The notes beneath the pieces are model-generated. The model saw only the letters and a program-made list of their open reading frames with translations. It was not told the origin of the DNA and searched no databases. This document shows positions 55,451 to 63,626 of a stretch of 64,000 nucleotides of DNA, in pieces. Position 1 is the first letter of the stretch. Every line of letters begins with the position of its first letter. Both the position numbers and the translations under genes were made by a program. The DNA is from Candidatus Electrothrix communis (GTDB lineage Bacteria > Desulfobacterota > Desulfobulbia > Desulfobulbales > Desulfobulbaceae), in contig CP130629.1 in the NCBI GenBank assembly GCA_030644725.1, positions 3,611,501-3,675,500 of the forward strand, read 5' to 3'.

Positions 55451-55626
55451 GGAGGGAACCACCATTTTGTTCAGCAGGGCAGGAGTCACTCATTTTTTTA
55501 CTACTGACGCAGCTTGAATAATACAATTTTAAATTTTGTATTATCTTTACCACAGTCTCAGCTGCCCGCACAATAAGGTAGGAAGCTCATTTTTTCGGGC
55601 GGAATGCCCGGAGGGCGGGTCCAAAA
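55451..55626 (-). promoter_or_regulatory. upstream module copy B with 27-bp palindromic operator (55518-55544)
   Basis: The module at 55561-55620 reads on the plus strand GCCCGCACAATAAGG, AGCTCATTTTTTCGGGCGG and AATGCCCGG. Sixteen bp nearer the gene lies a perfect palindrome, ATAATACAA-N9-TTGTATTAT, at 55518-55544. On the minus strand TTGTGC in the module and TAAAGA 18 bp later could be -35/-10, so the palindrome would cover the start of transcription. The whole unit resembles 55740-55906. Confidence 0.65.
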
Positions 55627-55739
55627 TGACGCTATCTGAAAAAACGGCGGCCGCAGAAGAAGAAGATGGAAAAAACTGCGACCACCGCCAAGGAGAGGTT
55701 ATTGAGATACTTCTAAGTTTCGTTGCCCTTTTATATAAA

Positions 55740-55906
55740 GTTGGTGAAGGGAACCTTAAGCCGGACAGGAGTTCCACATTTTTTTATTCCTGACGCAGCT
55801 AAGATAACACGATCAATAATTTCGTATTATCTTTACCACATTTTTAGCTGCCCGCACAATAAGGCAGGGAGCTTATTTTTTCGGGTGGAATGCCCAGGGA
55901 GCGGGT
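55740..55906 (-). promoter_or_regulatory. upstream module copy C with 27-bp palindromic operator (55804-55830)
   Basis: Second unit of the duplication: module at 55848-55906 (GCCCGCACAATAAGG, AGCTTATTTTTTCGGGTGG, AATGCCCAG) and operator ATAACACGA-N9-TCGTATTAT at 55804-55830, with 17 bp between them. The flank GTTGGTGAAGGGAACC matches GTTGGTGGAGGGAACC at 55451. Confidence 0.65.
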
Positions 55907-55997
55907 AGAAGGGCCTATGGAGAATATCGACTACTTCCTAGGCTGCTTATAAAAAGGATGATTATTAACTGTGAGCTGGGACGGTGGGCCTGAAAGC

Positions 55998-56044
55998 CCA
56001 GGGTTGAAACCCTGGACTATGTTCAGTGCGTCCCTCTGGGACGG
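55998..56044. repeat. two-hairpin palindromic repeat, family 2, copy b
   Basis: CCCAGGGTTGAAACCCTGG and GCGTCCCTCTGGGACGG form two hairpins. It is the inverse-orientation relative of 48232-48276 and lies between the two TonB receptor genes. Confidence 0.7.
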
Positions 56045-56080
56045 TCTTCCTTCCGTGTCCCGGACTGATCTCATAATCAG

Positions 56081-56113
56081 CTGCCCGCACAATGAGGCGG
56101 GCAGCTCATTTTA
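56081..56113. promoter_or_regulatory. module-related hairpin (copy D) at the 3' end of receptor 5
   Basis: CTGCCCGC-ACAATGAG-GCGGGCAG is a perfect 8-bp hairpin directly after the receptor 5 stop codon, followed by CTCATTTTATC. Its sequence overlaps the first half of copies B and C. It may act as a terminator for receptor 5. Confidence 0.5.
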
Positions 56114-58324
56114 TCAGTAGGTAACAGAGAGAGTCAACATGGCGGAAAAAGGAGCACCGGGGTAAAAGGTGGCCTTTCCGTCCCTGGTGTCATCATAGCC
56201 ATTGATGCTTGATATGTATTCCTTATCAAAAAGGTTGTTCAATTCAAAAGAGCATTTGACCGCCTCAGCTCCCCAGAGTTCAGAAAAGGTGTAACTCATA
56301 CGCAGATCAACAAGAGCGGCTCCATCAACTTCGTTTTTGTGTTCCAGATCAGCATACCGGTTGCCGAGATAGCGCAGCATGGGCACGATCTCAAAATTTC
56401 CAGGATGATAGATAAATCCTGTTTTCAATAACCATTCTGGAGTGTCCACTACCTGATTCCCTTCGGATTCCAGCCTTTTTCCCGCATAGGTCAAATCGTT
56501 GTCATAGGTCATTGAGGTGTAGGTGGGGTTGAAAAAAAGGCTGAGATCATCGCTCAGGTAGGCATTCATTTCCAGATCAACCCCATAACTTGTTACCTCG
56601 CCCACATACTGAGAGTAGTTCAAATTCACCCTGGGATCGTAGATTGTGGTGACCAAATTGCTATGGGCGCTATAAAAAAAGGTCGGTGCGATGTCAAACC
56701 AGTCGCCTATATAGCGGATGCCGAAATCAACTGTATGCGACTCTTCGATATCATAGCCGTCAAAGAGATCTTGCAGGTCAATTCCCTGTGCCTGAAAAAT
56801 ACTTCGGTTCGCACTGTAAAGATTCACCAGCGGCATGTAGGAATAAGGCCGAATAAAGGTTCTGCCGTATCCTGCCCGCATTTCCAGGGCATCGTTGAGT
56901 TGTAACGATGCAGCGAGGGTGGGCAGCAGGATATCGTATTCCGATGCCTCTCGATCTAAATCCGGGGTTCGCAACAAGGCGTAATCCGGTCCTGGGCCGC
57001 TGATGTATCCCTGACTGTCAGCTTCTTTGAAATGAAAGTATTTCAGCCCTGCTTGCCAGTTGAACATACCGTGGCTGCCAGCCAATTTCACATAGGGGCT
57101 GTTGATATAGGAGGTGCCTCCGCTTGCCATTCTGCCATAGCCTCGATATGCGAAGTCTGAGCCGACCGAAGCGTAGTTCTGACTGTAAATGTGCATGTCC
57201 ACAGCTTCAAAATGATACCCCAGCGAGGTGTTGAGGGATGGCGTTTCCCAAACAGCCTCACTGATCAGCCCAGTGCGTTTTATATCCCGAATCCTCTTCC
57301 GGATGCTGGATTTTGAAGCACCCTCCAGAATTTCCGCATCCTCCTTGGAATAATAAGGTTTTACTGTAAAAAGCAGGGAGTCTGCAACCTGCATTTTCAG
57401 CACGGCGAGTACGTCATCATTTTGGTATTCGCCCCGGTTATAGTCGTAATAATTGACATCCTCGGCAGGATTCCCCGTGAGAGTTGCATTATAATCTTTG
57501 TCATAATTCGCTTCGAGATTTTGAATGTCAGCGGAAGTCAAACGTCGATAAAGATGCTGTTCCAGGTCATTATGATTATACCAAATTTTAATATCAGCCT
57601 TTTCTCCCAGAGGCTGGCTCAGGGCCAGATTGGCATTCAGTCGAGGGCCGAGTTCACCGGTCCCGCGCCATTTATCCGCTCCGCTGTACGAAAAGGAACC
57701 GGAAACTTTGCTGTTCACTTCAGGCAGGGTACCCGGATCAACCCGAAGAAAGGTGCGGGTGTATGCATTCGTTCCGACGCTCTGTTTAAAGGAAAATCCG
57801 AAATCCTCATGGGGCCAGTCAGGTTTGAGCTGCAAGCTGCCGCCCCGTGAACCCACGCCTGTGCCGATGTCTCCGGGCATTGCGCCCTTATACATGGAAA
57901 TGCTTTCCATGTTTTCCATGTCATAGAGATAATCACGGGGGCCGATGGGATTACCGCCGTAGTTGGGCACGCCTTCCACAGTGAGCGCACCAAGAGCGCT
58001 TTTTACCCCGCGCACCCGGACAGTGCCCATCTCCGCACCCAGTCCGTTGCTGTCCGCACTTTCCACGTTAATGCCCGGCAACATATCCAAGGCACCGTAA
58101 ACGCTGGTGGTTGCCTTTACCCCCTGAATCTCAATTCCTTTGGCCGTGATTTCGCTGCCGGTGTAGACCGTCTCACTGGCCTGCATGGTCGGGGTAATCA
58201 ACTTTTCCCCTGACACCAAAACCTCTGGCATTTCTTTTTCTTCCGCTCCCGCATTTCCTTGGGTAAGGAGAGCTGCTGCGGTCAGACTGATCAATATTTT
58301 TCTTTTGTACATTGTACGCTGCAT
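56114..58324 (-). CDS. TonB-dependent receptor 5
   Basis: A 736-residue receptor. The signal peptide spans about 1-27 (LTQGNAGAEE) and a TonB box MPEVLVSGEK lies near residue 32. The plug has SVYGALDMLPGINVESADSNGLGAEMG and ESISMYKGAMPGDIGTGVGSRGGSLQL, and the barrel ends LSVTY. Met5 at 58312 is an alternative start; neither has a strong site. The gene stands alone between the nik-type operon and the protease, but shares the module and operator with receptor 4. Confidence 0.92.
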   Translation of the reverse strand: MQRTMYKRKILISLTAAALLTQGNAGAEEKEMPEVLVSGEKLITPTMQASETVYTGSEITAKGIEIQGVKATTSVYGALDMLPGINVESADSNGLGAEMGTVRVRGVKSALGALTVEGVPNYGGNPIGPRDYLYDMENMESISMYKGAMPGDIGTGVGSRGGSLQLKPDWPHEDFGFSFKQSVGTNAYTRTFLRVDPGTLPEVNSKVSGSFSYSGADKWRGTGELGPRLNANLALSQPLGEKADIKIWYNHNDLEQHLYRRLTSADIQNLEANYDKDYNATLTGNPAEDVNYYDYNRGEYQNDDVLAVLKMQVADSLLFTVKPYYSKEDAEILEGASKSSIRKRIRDIKRTGLISEAVWETPSLNTSLGYHFEAVDMHIYSQNYASVGSDFAYRGYGRMASGGTSYINSPYVKLAGSHGMFNWQAGLKYFHFKEADSQGYISGPGPDYALLRTPDLDREASEYDILLPTLAASLQLNDALEMRAGYGRTFIRPYSYMPLVNLYSANRSIFQAQGIDLQDLFDGYDIEESHTVDFGIRYIGDWFDIAPTFFYSAHSNLVTTIYDPRVNLNYSQYVGEVTSYGVDLEMNAYLSDDLSLFFNPTYTSMTYDNDLTYAGKRLESEGNQVVDTPEWLLKTGFIYHPGNFEIVPMLRYLGNRYADLEHKNEVDGAALVDLRMSYTFSELWGAEAVKCSFELNNLFDKEYISSINGYDDTRDGKATFYPGAPFSAMLTLSVTY

Positions 58325-58346
58325 AAGCTTTTTTTTGTTATATGAC

Positions 58347-58381
58347 TGAAACCACTACCGACTTCAGTCGTAGTGGTTTCA
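58347..58381. promoter_or_regulatory. 12-bp inverted repeat between operator and receptor 5 start
   Basis: TGAAACCACTAC and GTAGTGGTTTCA are perfect arms around an 11-nt centre, immediately upstream of the receptor 5 start codon. In the minus-strand transcript this would be a strong stem close to the ribosome-binding region; it could also be a protein site. Confidence 0.5.
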
Positions 58382-58390
58382 ATTTCGATG

Positions 58391-58417
58391 GTAATACAAA
58401 AATGAAATTCGTGTTAC
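58391..58417 (-). promoter_or_regulatory. 27-bp palindromic operator upstream of receptor 5 (copy E)
   Basis: GTAATACAA-N9-TCGTGTTAC has the same 9-9-9 geometry as the operators at 55518 and 55804. The conserved module copy E lies 15 bp further upstream. Confidence 0.65.
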
Positions 58418-58432
58418 CAATTAAGCATATCC

Positions 58433-58495
58433 AACCTGCCCTTGCAATAGGCCCACCGCCTCATTTTACCGGGCCGAATACCTATATGATGTCGG
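58433..58495 (-). promoter_or_regulatory. conserved TonB-receptor upstream module, copy E
   Basis: Plus-strand blocks GCAATAGGCC, CCTCATTTTACCGGGCC, GAATACCTA and GATGTCGGG align with copy A at 17131 and more loosely with B and C. Confidence 0.55.
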
Positions 58496-58552
58496 GAAAC
58501 CCGGCAGTTTCAGGAGGGGCATCCGGGATTCGAACCTGTGCCCCCGACCTGT

Positions 58553-58583
58553 AACCCGCTTCACTGCGGGGTTTGATTTTTTC
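58553..58583 (+). terminator. Rho-independent terminator-like hairpin on plus strand
   Basis: AACCCGC, a 6-nt loop and GCGGGGTT are followed by TGATTTTTTC. No plus-strand gene precedes it, so it may end an unannotated short transcript running away from receptor 5. Confidence 0.45.
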
Positions 58584-58777
58584 AGTTCAACATGTATCTT
58601 TGGCAAATTGAAATCGCTAGTATTTAATCGGGGTCTGTCCCTAATTTACTTCTAATTTACTTCTAATTTACTTTCTACTGGCAAAGGGGGATTGTTGTTT
58701 ACTTTTAAGATGAAGCCGATATACAATTCTAAAGAAATCTATATTACGGAATCCATAACAATACAGGGGCGATTATT

Positions 58778-60106
58778 ATGATACAACTTTTATCAAGATT
58801 ACTTATACGGTCACATTCGTCTAATGTAATGAAATACGTTTGCTTTCTAATGTTGCCGGTCTTTCTCGTGGTCACCAATTCGGCTGAAGCGATAATAATT
58901 CGAGCAGATAAACCAGATGTTGATTACCTAAACTATGCTTCTAATTTTCCATATGTAGGTGCCTTGACATTAGCTAATGACGAACCAAGTGTTCAGTATT
59001 GTTCAGGCAGTCTTATTCATCCTCAGTGGGTCATGACAGCAGCGCATTGCCTATATGATAGTAACGGAAATGAAATGATATACGGTAATTTTTTCATACA
59101 ACAAGATCATATGTTTCGAGTAATAGGGGGGGTGGCGTACAAAAATTGGACGAACCCTATTATTTCTAAAATTTTTTTCCCCCATGCTGACATAGCGTTG
59201 CTATTGTTAGAAGGAACCGGTGTACCTAGTGAGATAGCAACTCCGGTACAATTAGATGCTCCAGACCTAATCGAAAAGGACGGAGCAGCTGGGGCGCTTA
59301 TAGGTTTTGGATGGACAGGAGATGGGCTTAAGGGAGCAACCTCAAATGACCATACAATGAGAGCGGGAACTAACAAAATGAACATAGGAGATATTAGTAA
59401 TATGTTATTAGGATTCAAAACTATTACTAAAAGATTATATAGTTATGATTTTGATCACCATAGCAATAAAAGTAATCTGTCAAACAGTGATAATAATAAA
59501 ATTAGTCAAAAATACGAAGCTATGAGTGGTTTAGCTGATAGTGGTGGGGCAATAGTCCAAGGAGGCCCTATTGTCCCAAATATTTTTGGTACCGTTCCAG
59601 TTCTTACAGGCGTTATCTCAGCAGGAGTTCCCGCTTTGGGCTGTTATACCCGTCTGGAAAAACCGAGAGAGTTTGGTCAATACTGCTCAGTAGGGTTTGC
59701 AGTACGAACTAGATATTATGCAGGATGGAGTAAACGAGTAATCGAAAAATTCATACATGATAGCATTCCATTACGTCTTCAAATTCCTCGTAACTTTCAA
59801 ATTCCAGGGAAAACTGTTTCTGATGTTATAGATAAGAAAAGGTTCATCGTGGTCGGCAGTGGAAAGCCGCCAATAGAATTACTAGCAGGGATTCCATCTA
59901 CATTTTTTTCTAAGGGTAATTTTACGGTGAAATTTAAGATCACATCAGACAATTTTAGTGAGGAATTCAAGCGAAATGAATACGACAAGCTCTTTAACCC
60001 CCCTAATCAACCCGTATTATTTAAATATCAACAGCCTATAGCCCAGGGAATCTCTCAATATCAACTTGTTGAAGATGGTGATTTGGGGAGTATCGCGTTA
60101 AATTAA
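58778..60106 (+). CDS. secreted trypsin-like (S1) serine protease
   Basis: A 442-residue exported protease with a signal region ending near VVTNSAEA (about residue 42). The catalytic triad is visible: H90 in MTAAHC, D138 in HADIALLLLEG and S255 in ADSGGA, a variant of GDSGGP. The C-terminal 150 residues are outside the protease domain. The ATG at 58778 has AGGGG upstream; the ATG at 58829 would give a more standard signal peptide but has no site. The gene is AT-rich versus its neighbours. Confidence 0.88.
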   Translation: MIQLLSRLLIRSHSSNVMKYVCFLMLPVFLVVTNSAEAIIIRADKPDVDYLNYASNFPYVGALTLANDEPSVQYCSGSLIHPQWVMTAAHCLYDSNGNEMIYGNFFIQQDHMFRVIGGVAYKNWTNPIISKIFFPHADIALLLLEGTGVPSEIATPVQLDAPDLIEKDGAAGALIGFGWTGDGLKGATSNDHTMRAGTNKMNIGDISNMLLGFKTITKRLYSYDFDHHSNKSNLSNSDNNKISQKYEAMSGLADSGGAIVQGGPIVPNIFGTVPVLTGVISAGVPALGCYTRLEKPREFGQYCSVGFAVRTRYYAGWSKRVIEKFIHDSIPLRLQIPRNFQIPGKTVSDVIDKKRFIVVGSGKPPIELLAGIPSTFFSKGNFTVKFKITSDNFSEEFKRNEYDKLFNPPNQPVLFKYQQPIAQGISQYQLVEDGDLGSIALN

Positions 60107-60121
60107 TTGTACTAGCAGTTC

Positions 60122-60157
60122 ACCGGGTACGTGTTCAGCACGTAACCCGGTTTTTTT
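60122..60157 (+). terminator. Rho-independent terminator of the S1 protease gene
   Basis: ACCGGGT and ACGTG arms pair with CACGT and AACCCGGT around TTCAG, followed by seven Ts. It lies 15 bp after the protease stop. Confidence 0.9.
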
Positions 60158-60359
60158 ATATCTGAACTCGCTTAATCAACATTTTCATATAATTTTTTAC
60201 CGAGAACTCTCTTTGTCCTAACCCACTCCTTGGGATAATAGGGGACGTACCCCGTTAAATTCAAGAGAACAAGTCGCATAACGGATTTTATGTGAACAGA
60301 TGTACATCAGGGGCCATTTTTTTTAGTCGTCTACTTCTTTCTTTCCTCTCGCTTTCAAA

Positions 60360-60385
60360 TAAAAAAAGGAGAGCTTGCGCTCTCC
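60360..60385 (-). terminator. Rho-independent terminator of the trmO operon
   Basis: On the minus strand GGAGAGC-GCAA-GCTCTCC is followed by seven Ts, 17 bp beyond the trmO stop codon. Confidence 0.9.
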
Positions 60386-60401
60386 TTCAGGCTACATCCT
60401 G

Positions 60402-60818
60402 TCAGGATTTTTCCTCAGGCTTGTTCTTAATATCCACAATAGGCGTACCGTCAAGGATATCCAAGCCAGAAACCTCAATCCGGCAACCGTCCACGGCAAG
60501 GACTTTCAGCTCGGAAATTGCAATAGGATTGGGCCGTCTGGGACTGCGGGTGGCGAACACACCGCGTAATCCTTTGGATTTGTCCCCGCGCGGGTGGACC
60601 CGCAGGGTTTCGCGGTCAGCCTGATGGAACCAGCAGAGGACAACAATGGTCTTGCCGACTGTGACGCCGTCTAAGCCCTCCTTATATTGGGGGAGAATTT
60701 CCAAGGTGCCAATACGGTCAGACTCGGCATGGAATTTGGGCGCATCTTCAATGCGGAGGATATCGCTGTGGACGGTGCCGATGATGTGTAATACTGGTTG
60801 TTGCATGGAATCTTGCAT
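60402..60818 (-). CDS. trmO: TrmO/TsaA-family S-adenosylmethionine-dependent methyltransferase
   Basis: A 138-residue UPF0066/TrmO protein with the family core: ILPQYKEGLDGV, VLCWFHQADRE, the signature GVFATRSPRRPNPIAISEL and a terminal LDGTPIVDIK. TrmO methylates the t6A at position 37 of tRNA-Thr. The ATG at 60818 has GAGGAG nine bases upstream and is preferred over a TTG at 60881. It is the last gene of the second ABC operon; other UPF0066 proteins also sit beside metal transporters, so a different substrate cannot be excluded. Confidence 0.85.
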   Translation of the reverse strand: MQDSMQQPVLHIIGTVHSDILRIEDAPKFHAESDRIGTLEILPQYKEGLDGVTVGKTIVVLCWFHQADRETLRVHPRGDKSKGLRGVFATRSPRRPNPIAISELKVLAVDGCRIEVSGLDILDGTPIVDIKNKPEEKS

Positions 60819-60864
60819 GGGATCTTGCTCCTCATTAATGAGTTGGTTGTTGGCGGGGGAGAAA

Positions 60865-62775
60865 TTACTGGGGAACGACAAAGGAGGGTTCTGTTTTGTC
60901 CTGCCATATATTTATGTTATGGCAGACAACCGTCCGTTGATCAATCAGCCTGGGTTGTGGCAACGAGAGAGCGCAATTTTCCGCAACCTGATCGCAACGG
61001 GCCGCAAAGCCGCAGCCGCCTGAAAAATCCTCTGAGCGCACAGCGAAATTTCTGCCGAAAACACGTCCCCGTACGCTGTCCAGCAAAAACTTGGTATAGG
61101 GATGCGCGGGTCTCTCCAGCACCGATGCAGCCGGACCGCATTCCACCATTGCGCCGTCCAGCATAACCCCGATGCGATCACTGACCTTGCGGGCCAAGGC
61201 CAAGTCATGGGTGATAAAGAGCATGGACAGCCCTAATTCAGTCTGGAGACGGAGGAGCAGTTGCAGTACCTTGGCCTGGACACTGGGATCAAGGGAACTG
61301 GTCGGTTCGTCGGCGATGAGCAATTGTGGCTTGAGCATCAGGGCGCGGGCGATACTCAGTCGCTGCAAGGCTCCCATATTGAGCTGATGGGGATATTGCT
61401 TTAAAAAATTTTGGTCATGTGGCAGATGCGTCCGGGCCAAGGCCTCCTCAACCGCTTCCAGCAGGCTGTCTTTGTTTTTTTGTCCGTGAATTCTGAGCGG
61501 TTCGGCGAGAATATCAAAAATCGTGAAGCGATGACTGAATGATTCCGCCTGATTTTGATAGACCACCCCGATTTTTCGAGCCATTGACTTATAATCGCTT
61601 TGAATCCATTCATCCATATTCCTGCTGTCAAAGGTTCTTTCACCCTTGTCCGGTTGCAATAAACCGGCTGCTATCATGGACAGGGTTGATTTGCCTGAAC
61701 CGGTTTCACCGATCAGCGCGAAAACCTCTCCGGCCTTGATGCTGAGATCTGTCGCCTTCAGAGCCTGGATATCCTTATATGCTTTTTTCACCCCTTTGAG
61801 CTCTAAAATATTGACGATTCCCTGACGCAGACAGCGGACAGCGGCGTCTCCGGTGGCGGGCAGCACAGGCCGGTTTTGAGCACACAGCTCCGTGCTTTGG
61901 GTGCAGCGATCAACAAAAAGGCAACCTTTAGAGCCGGGCGATGGACTGGACGTGCCAACGGTCCGGCGGAGAGATTCGCCCCGGATGCCGCCCAGATCCC
62001 TGGCCCGTTCCATATCTGGGTATGATCTTCCTAGAGCCATAGTGTAGGGATGAGAGGGAGCAAGCAGCAGGTTGTTCGAGGGCAGCCGTTCCATGATTTG
62101 GCCGGAATACAACACCACGGTTTGCTGGGAATTCTGGACAGCGAATTCCAGATCATGGGTGATCAGCAGGATCGCCTTACCCTTATCCGTAGCCTGCCGC
62201 ATAACTTGGGAAATAAGGACTCTGGTCACCGCATCAAGATTGGAGGTAGGTTCATCTAAAATCAAAACATCAGGATCAAGGACAAGGGCCATTGCCAGTA
62301 GAACCCGCTGCGCTTGACCGCCGCTTAACTGATGGGGATAGCGGTTGTATTCCCGCTCTGTGAGCCCCAGTTGCCCTAACGCCTGGGCCGCCTTTTGCAA
62401 GGATTCGTTTCTATTGATTTTTTTACGACAGATCAAGGGCTCAGCCACCTGTTCAATCACTCGATGCACCGGATTGAGATTGGCTGTGCCGTTTTGAAAA
62501 GCCATAGCTATTTTGAACCAACGTAGACAATTCACCGCCTTTTGATCCTTATAATCAATTTCTTCGCCGTCCAGGCTGATCTTGCCCAGGATTACTGTCT
62601 CCTTGGGCAGTAGGCCTAAACAGGCCAAGGCCAGAGTTGACTTGCCGGAACCGGATTCACCGACCAGGGCTGTGCAGGTTCCGGGCTTGACCTCCAGGTC
62701 AATATCCTCCAAGGCCTGAAGCAAACCGTGCTTCGTCTGATACAGGATCGACAGGCCGTTTATGCGTAGGGTCAT
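60865..62775 (-). CDS. fused dual ABC ATPase (NikD-NikE/OppD-OppF type)
   Basis: A 636-residue protein with two ATPase domains. Domain 1 has GESGSGKS near residue 39, LSGGQAQRVLLAMAL and LILDEPTSNLDA, followed by the oligopeptide-type C-terminal Cys segment (GCLFVDRCTQSTELC). Domain 2 starts near 320 with GETGSGKS and LLIADEPTSSLDP. Its signature is LNMGALQRLS instead of LSGGQ, so one composite ATP site is probably degenerate. The ATG at 62775 overlaps the permease stop by 4 bp. Confidence 0.9.
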   Translation of the reverse strand: MTLRINGLSILYQTKHGLLQALEDIDLEVKPGTCTALVGESGSGKSTLALACLGLLPKETVILGKISLDGEEIDYKDQKAVNCLRWFKIAMAFQNGTANLNPVHRVIEQVAEPLICRKKINRNESLQKAAQALGQLGLTEREYNRYPHQLSGGQAQRVLLAMALVLDPDVLILDEPTSNLDAVTRVLISQVMRQATDKGKAILLITHDLEFAVQNSQQTVVLYSGQIMERLPSNNLLLAPSHPYTMALGRSYPDMERARDLGGIRGESLRRTVGTSSPSPGSKGCLFVDRCTQSTELCAQNRPVLPATGDAAVRCLRQGIVNILELKGVKKAYKDIQALKATDLSIKAGEVFALIGETGSGKSTLSMIAAGLLQPDKGERTFDSRNMDEWIQSDYKSMARKIGVVYQNQAESFSHRFTIFDILAEPLRIHGQKNKDSLLEAVEEALARTHLPHDQNFLKQYPHQLNMGALQRLSIARALMLKPQLLIADEPTSSLDPSVQAKVLQLLLRLQTELGLSMLFITHDLALARKVSDRIGVMLDGAMVECGPAASVLERPAHPYTKFLLDSVRGRVFGRNFAVRSEDFSGGCGFAARCDQVAENCALSLPQPRLIDQRTVVCHNINIWQDKTEPSFVVPQ

Positions 62776-63626
62776 ACTGCTGATTCTCCAAAGTTTTCTC
62801 GCAAACGGGGGTCCAGCATTTTTTCCAAACTGATCACTATGAAGGTGACGGTCATGATCAGTAGAGACAGGCAGAGCACCGGCGGCAGGAGCCAGTTCCA
62901 CCAGACATCCAAGTAATAGTATTTAAGCGCATAATGGATCATCATGCCCAGGGATTTTCGGCCCGGATCAATCAGCCCCATAAAGGCCAAGGATGCCTCC
63001 ATGAACATGGCCATCCTGCACTTGCCGGAAAAACCGATGAGGTAAAGCGGAAACAGTTCCGGGAGCAGATGGCGGAAGATGATATAGCTGTTACCGGCTC
63101 CCATCTGGACAGCGGCCCGGACATGCGGGCTTTCTCGGACAATTAGGGTTTGCGCCCGGATGGCCTTGCTGATTGTCGGCCAGATAAGCAGGGCCAGAAT
63201 AACGGCCAGTGTCAGGGGCGGCGGTTGAAACAGGGCTGAAATCAGAATCAGCACCATGATGGCGGGAACAGCCAGCAGCACATCAGCCAGCCGCATGAAG
63301 AGCATGTCAATGATGCCGCCGAACCAGCCCGCAGTCAGTCCGATAAGCACACCTATGCAGAGTGACACAGCGGCACAGGTCAGACCGAAGAGCACGGTGT
63401 TGCGAACCGCACAAATCAGGCCCGCAAGAATATCCTGGCCGCAGTCGTTGACCCCTAAAGGATGGACGGCGCAGGGCGAAGAAAGCGGCGTGAATTCCAT
63501 AGCTGAGGGATCATGTGGACATATTGCCGAGCCGAAGATTGAGGCTGTGGCAAAGAAAAAAAACAGGATGCCGCCCGTGAGCAGCCAAGGATCGCGGAGC
63601 ATCTTTTTTTTAGCGTTGATATGCAT
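62772..63626 (-). CDS. ABC transporter permease (NikC/OppC type), second operon
   Basis: A 284-residue permease with six helices. FTPLSSPCAVHPLGVNDCGQD is the family start motif, and the EAA loop AAVQMGAGNSYIIFRHLLPELF is present. It overlaps both neighbours: the NikB-type gene by 17 bp and the fused ATPase gene by 4 bp. The ATG at 63626 is chosen over an upstream Met. Confidence 0.88.
   Translation of the reverse strand: MHINAKKKMLRDPWLLTGGILFFFFATASIFGSAICPHDPSAMEFTPLSSPCAVHPLGVNDCGQDILAGLICAVRNTVLFGLTCAAVSLCIGVLIGLTAGWFGGIIDMLFMRLADVLLAVPAIMVLILISALFQPPPLTLAVILALLIWPTISKAIRAQTLIVRESPHVRAAVQMGAGNSYIIFRHLLPELFPLYLIGFSGKCRMAMFMEASLAFMGLIDPGRKSLGMMIHYALKYYYLDVWWNWLLPPVLCLSLLIMTVTFIVISLEKMLDPRLRENFGESAV

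Noticed and set aside
55547-55777. 76-codon minus-strand frame across modules B and C
   Set aside because: It reads through the repeated module; its C-terminus matches the copy C frame only because the DNA is duplicated, and the frame is not kept in copies A, E and F.
55518-58417. Assigning the palindromes to NikR
   Set aside because: The half-sites are similar, but the half-site order I remember for deltaproteobacterial NikR is reversed, and no regulator gene is in the window.
58518-58560. tRNA-like T-loop (GGTTCGAATCC on the minus strand)
   Set aside because: The T-stem pairs at only three of five positions, and no D arm, anticodon arm or acceptor stem could be built around it.
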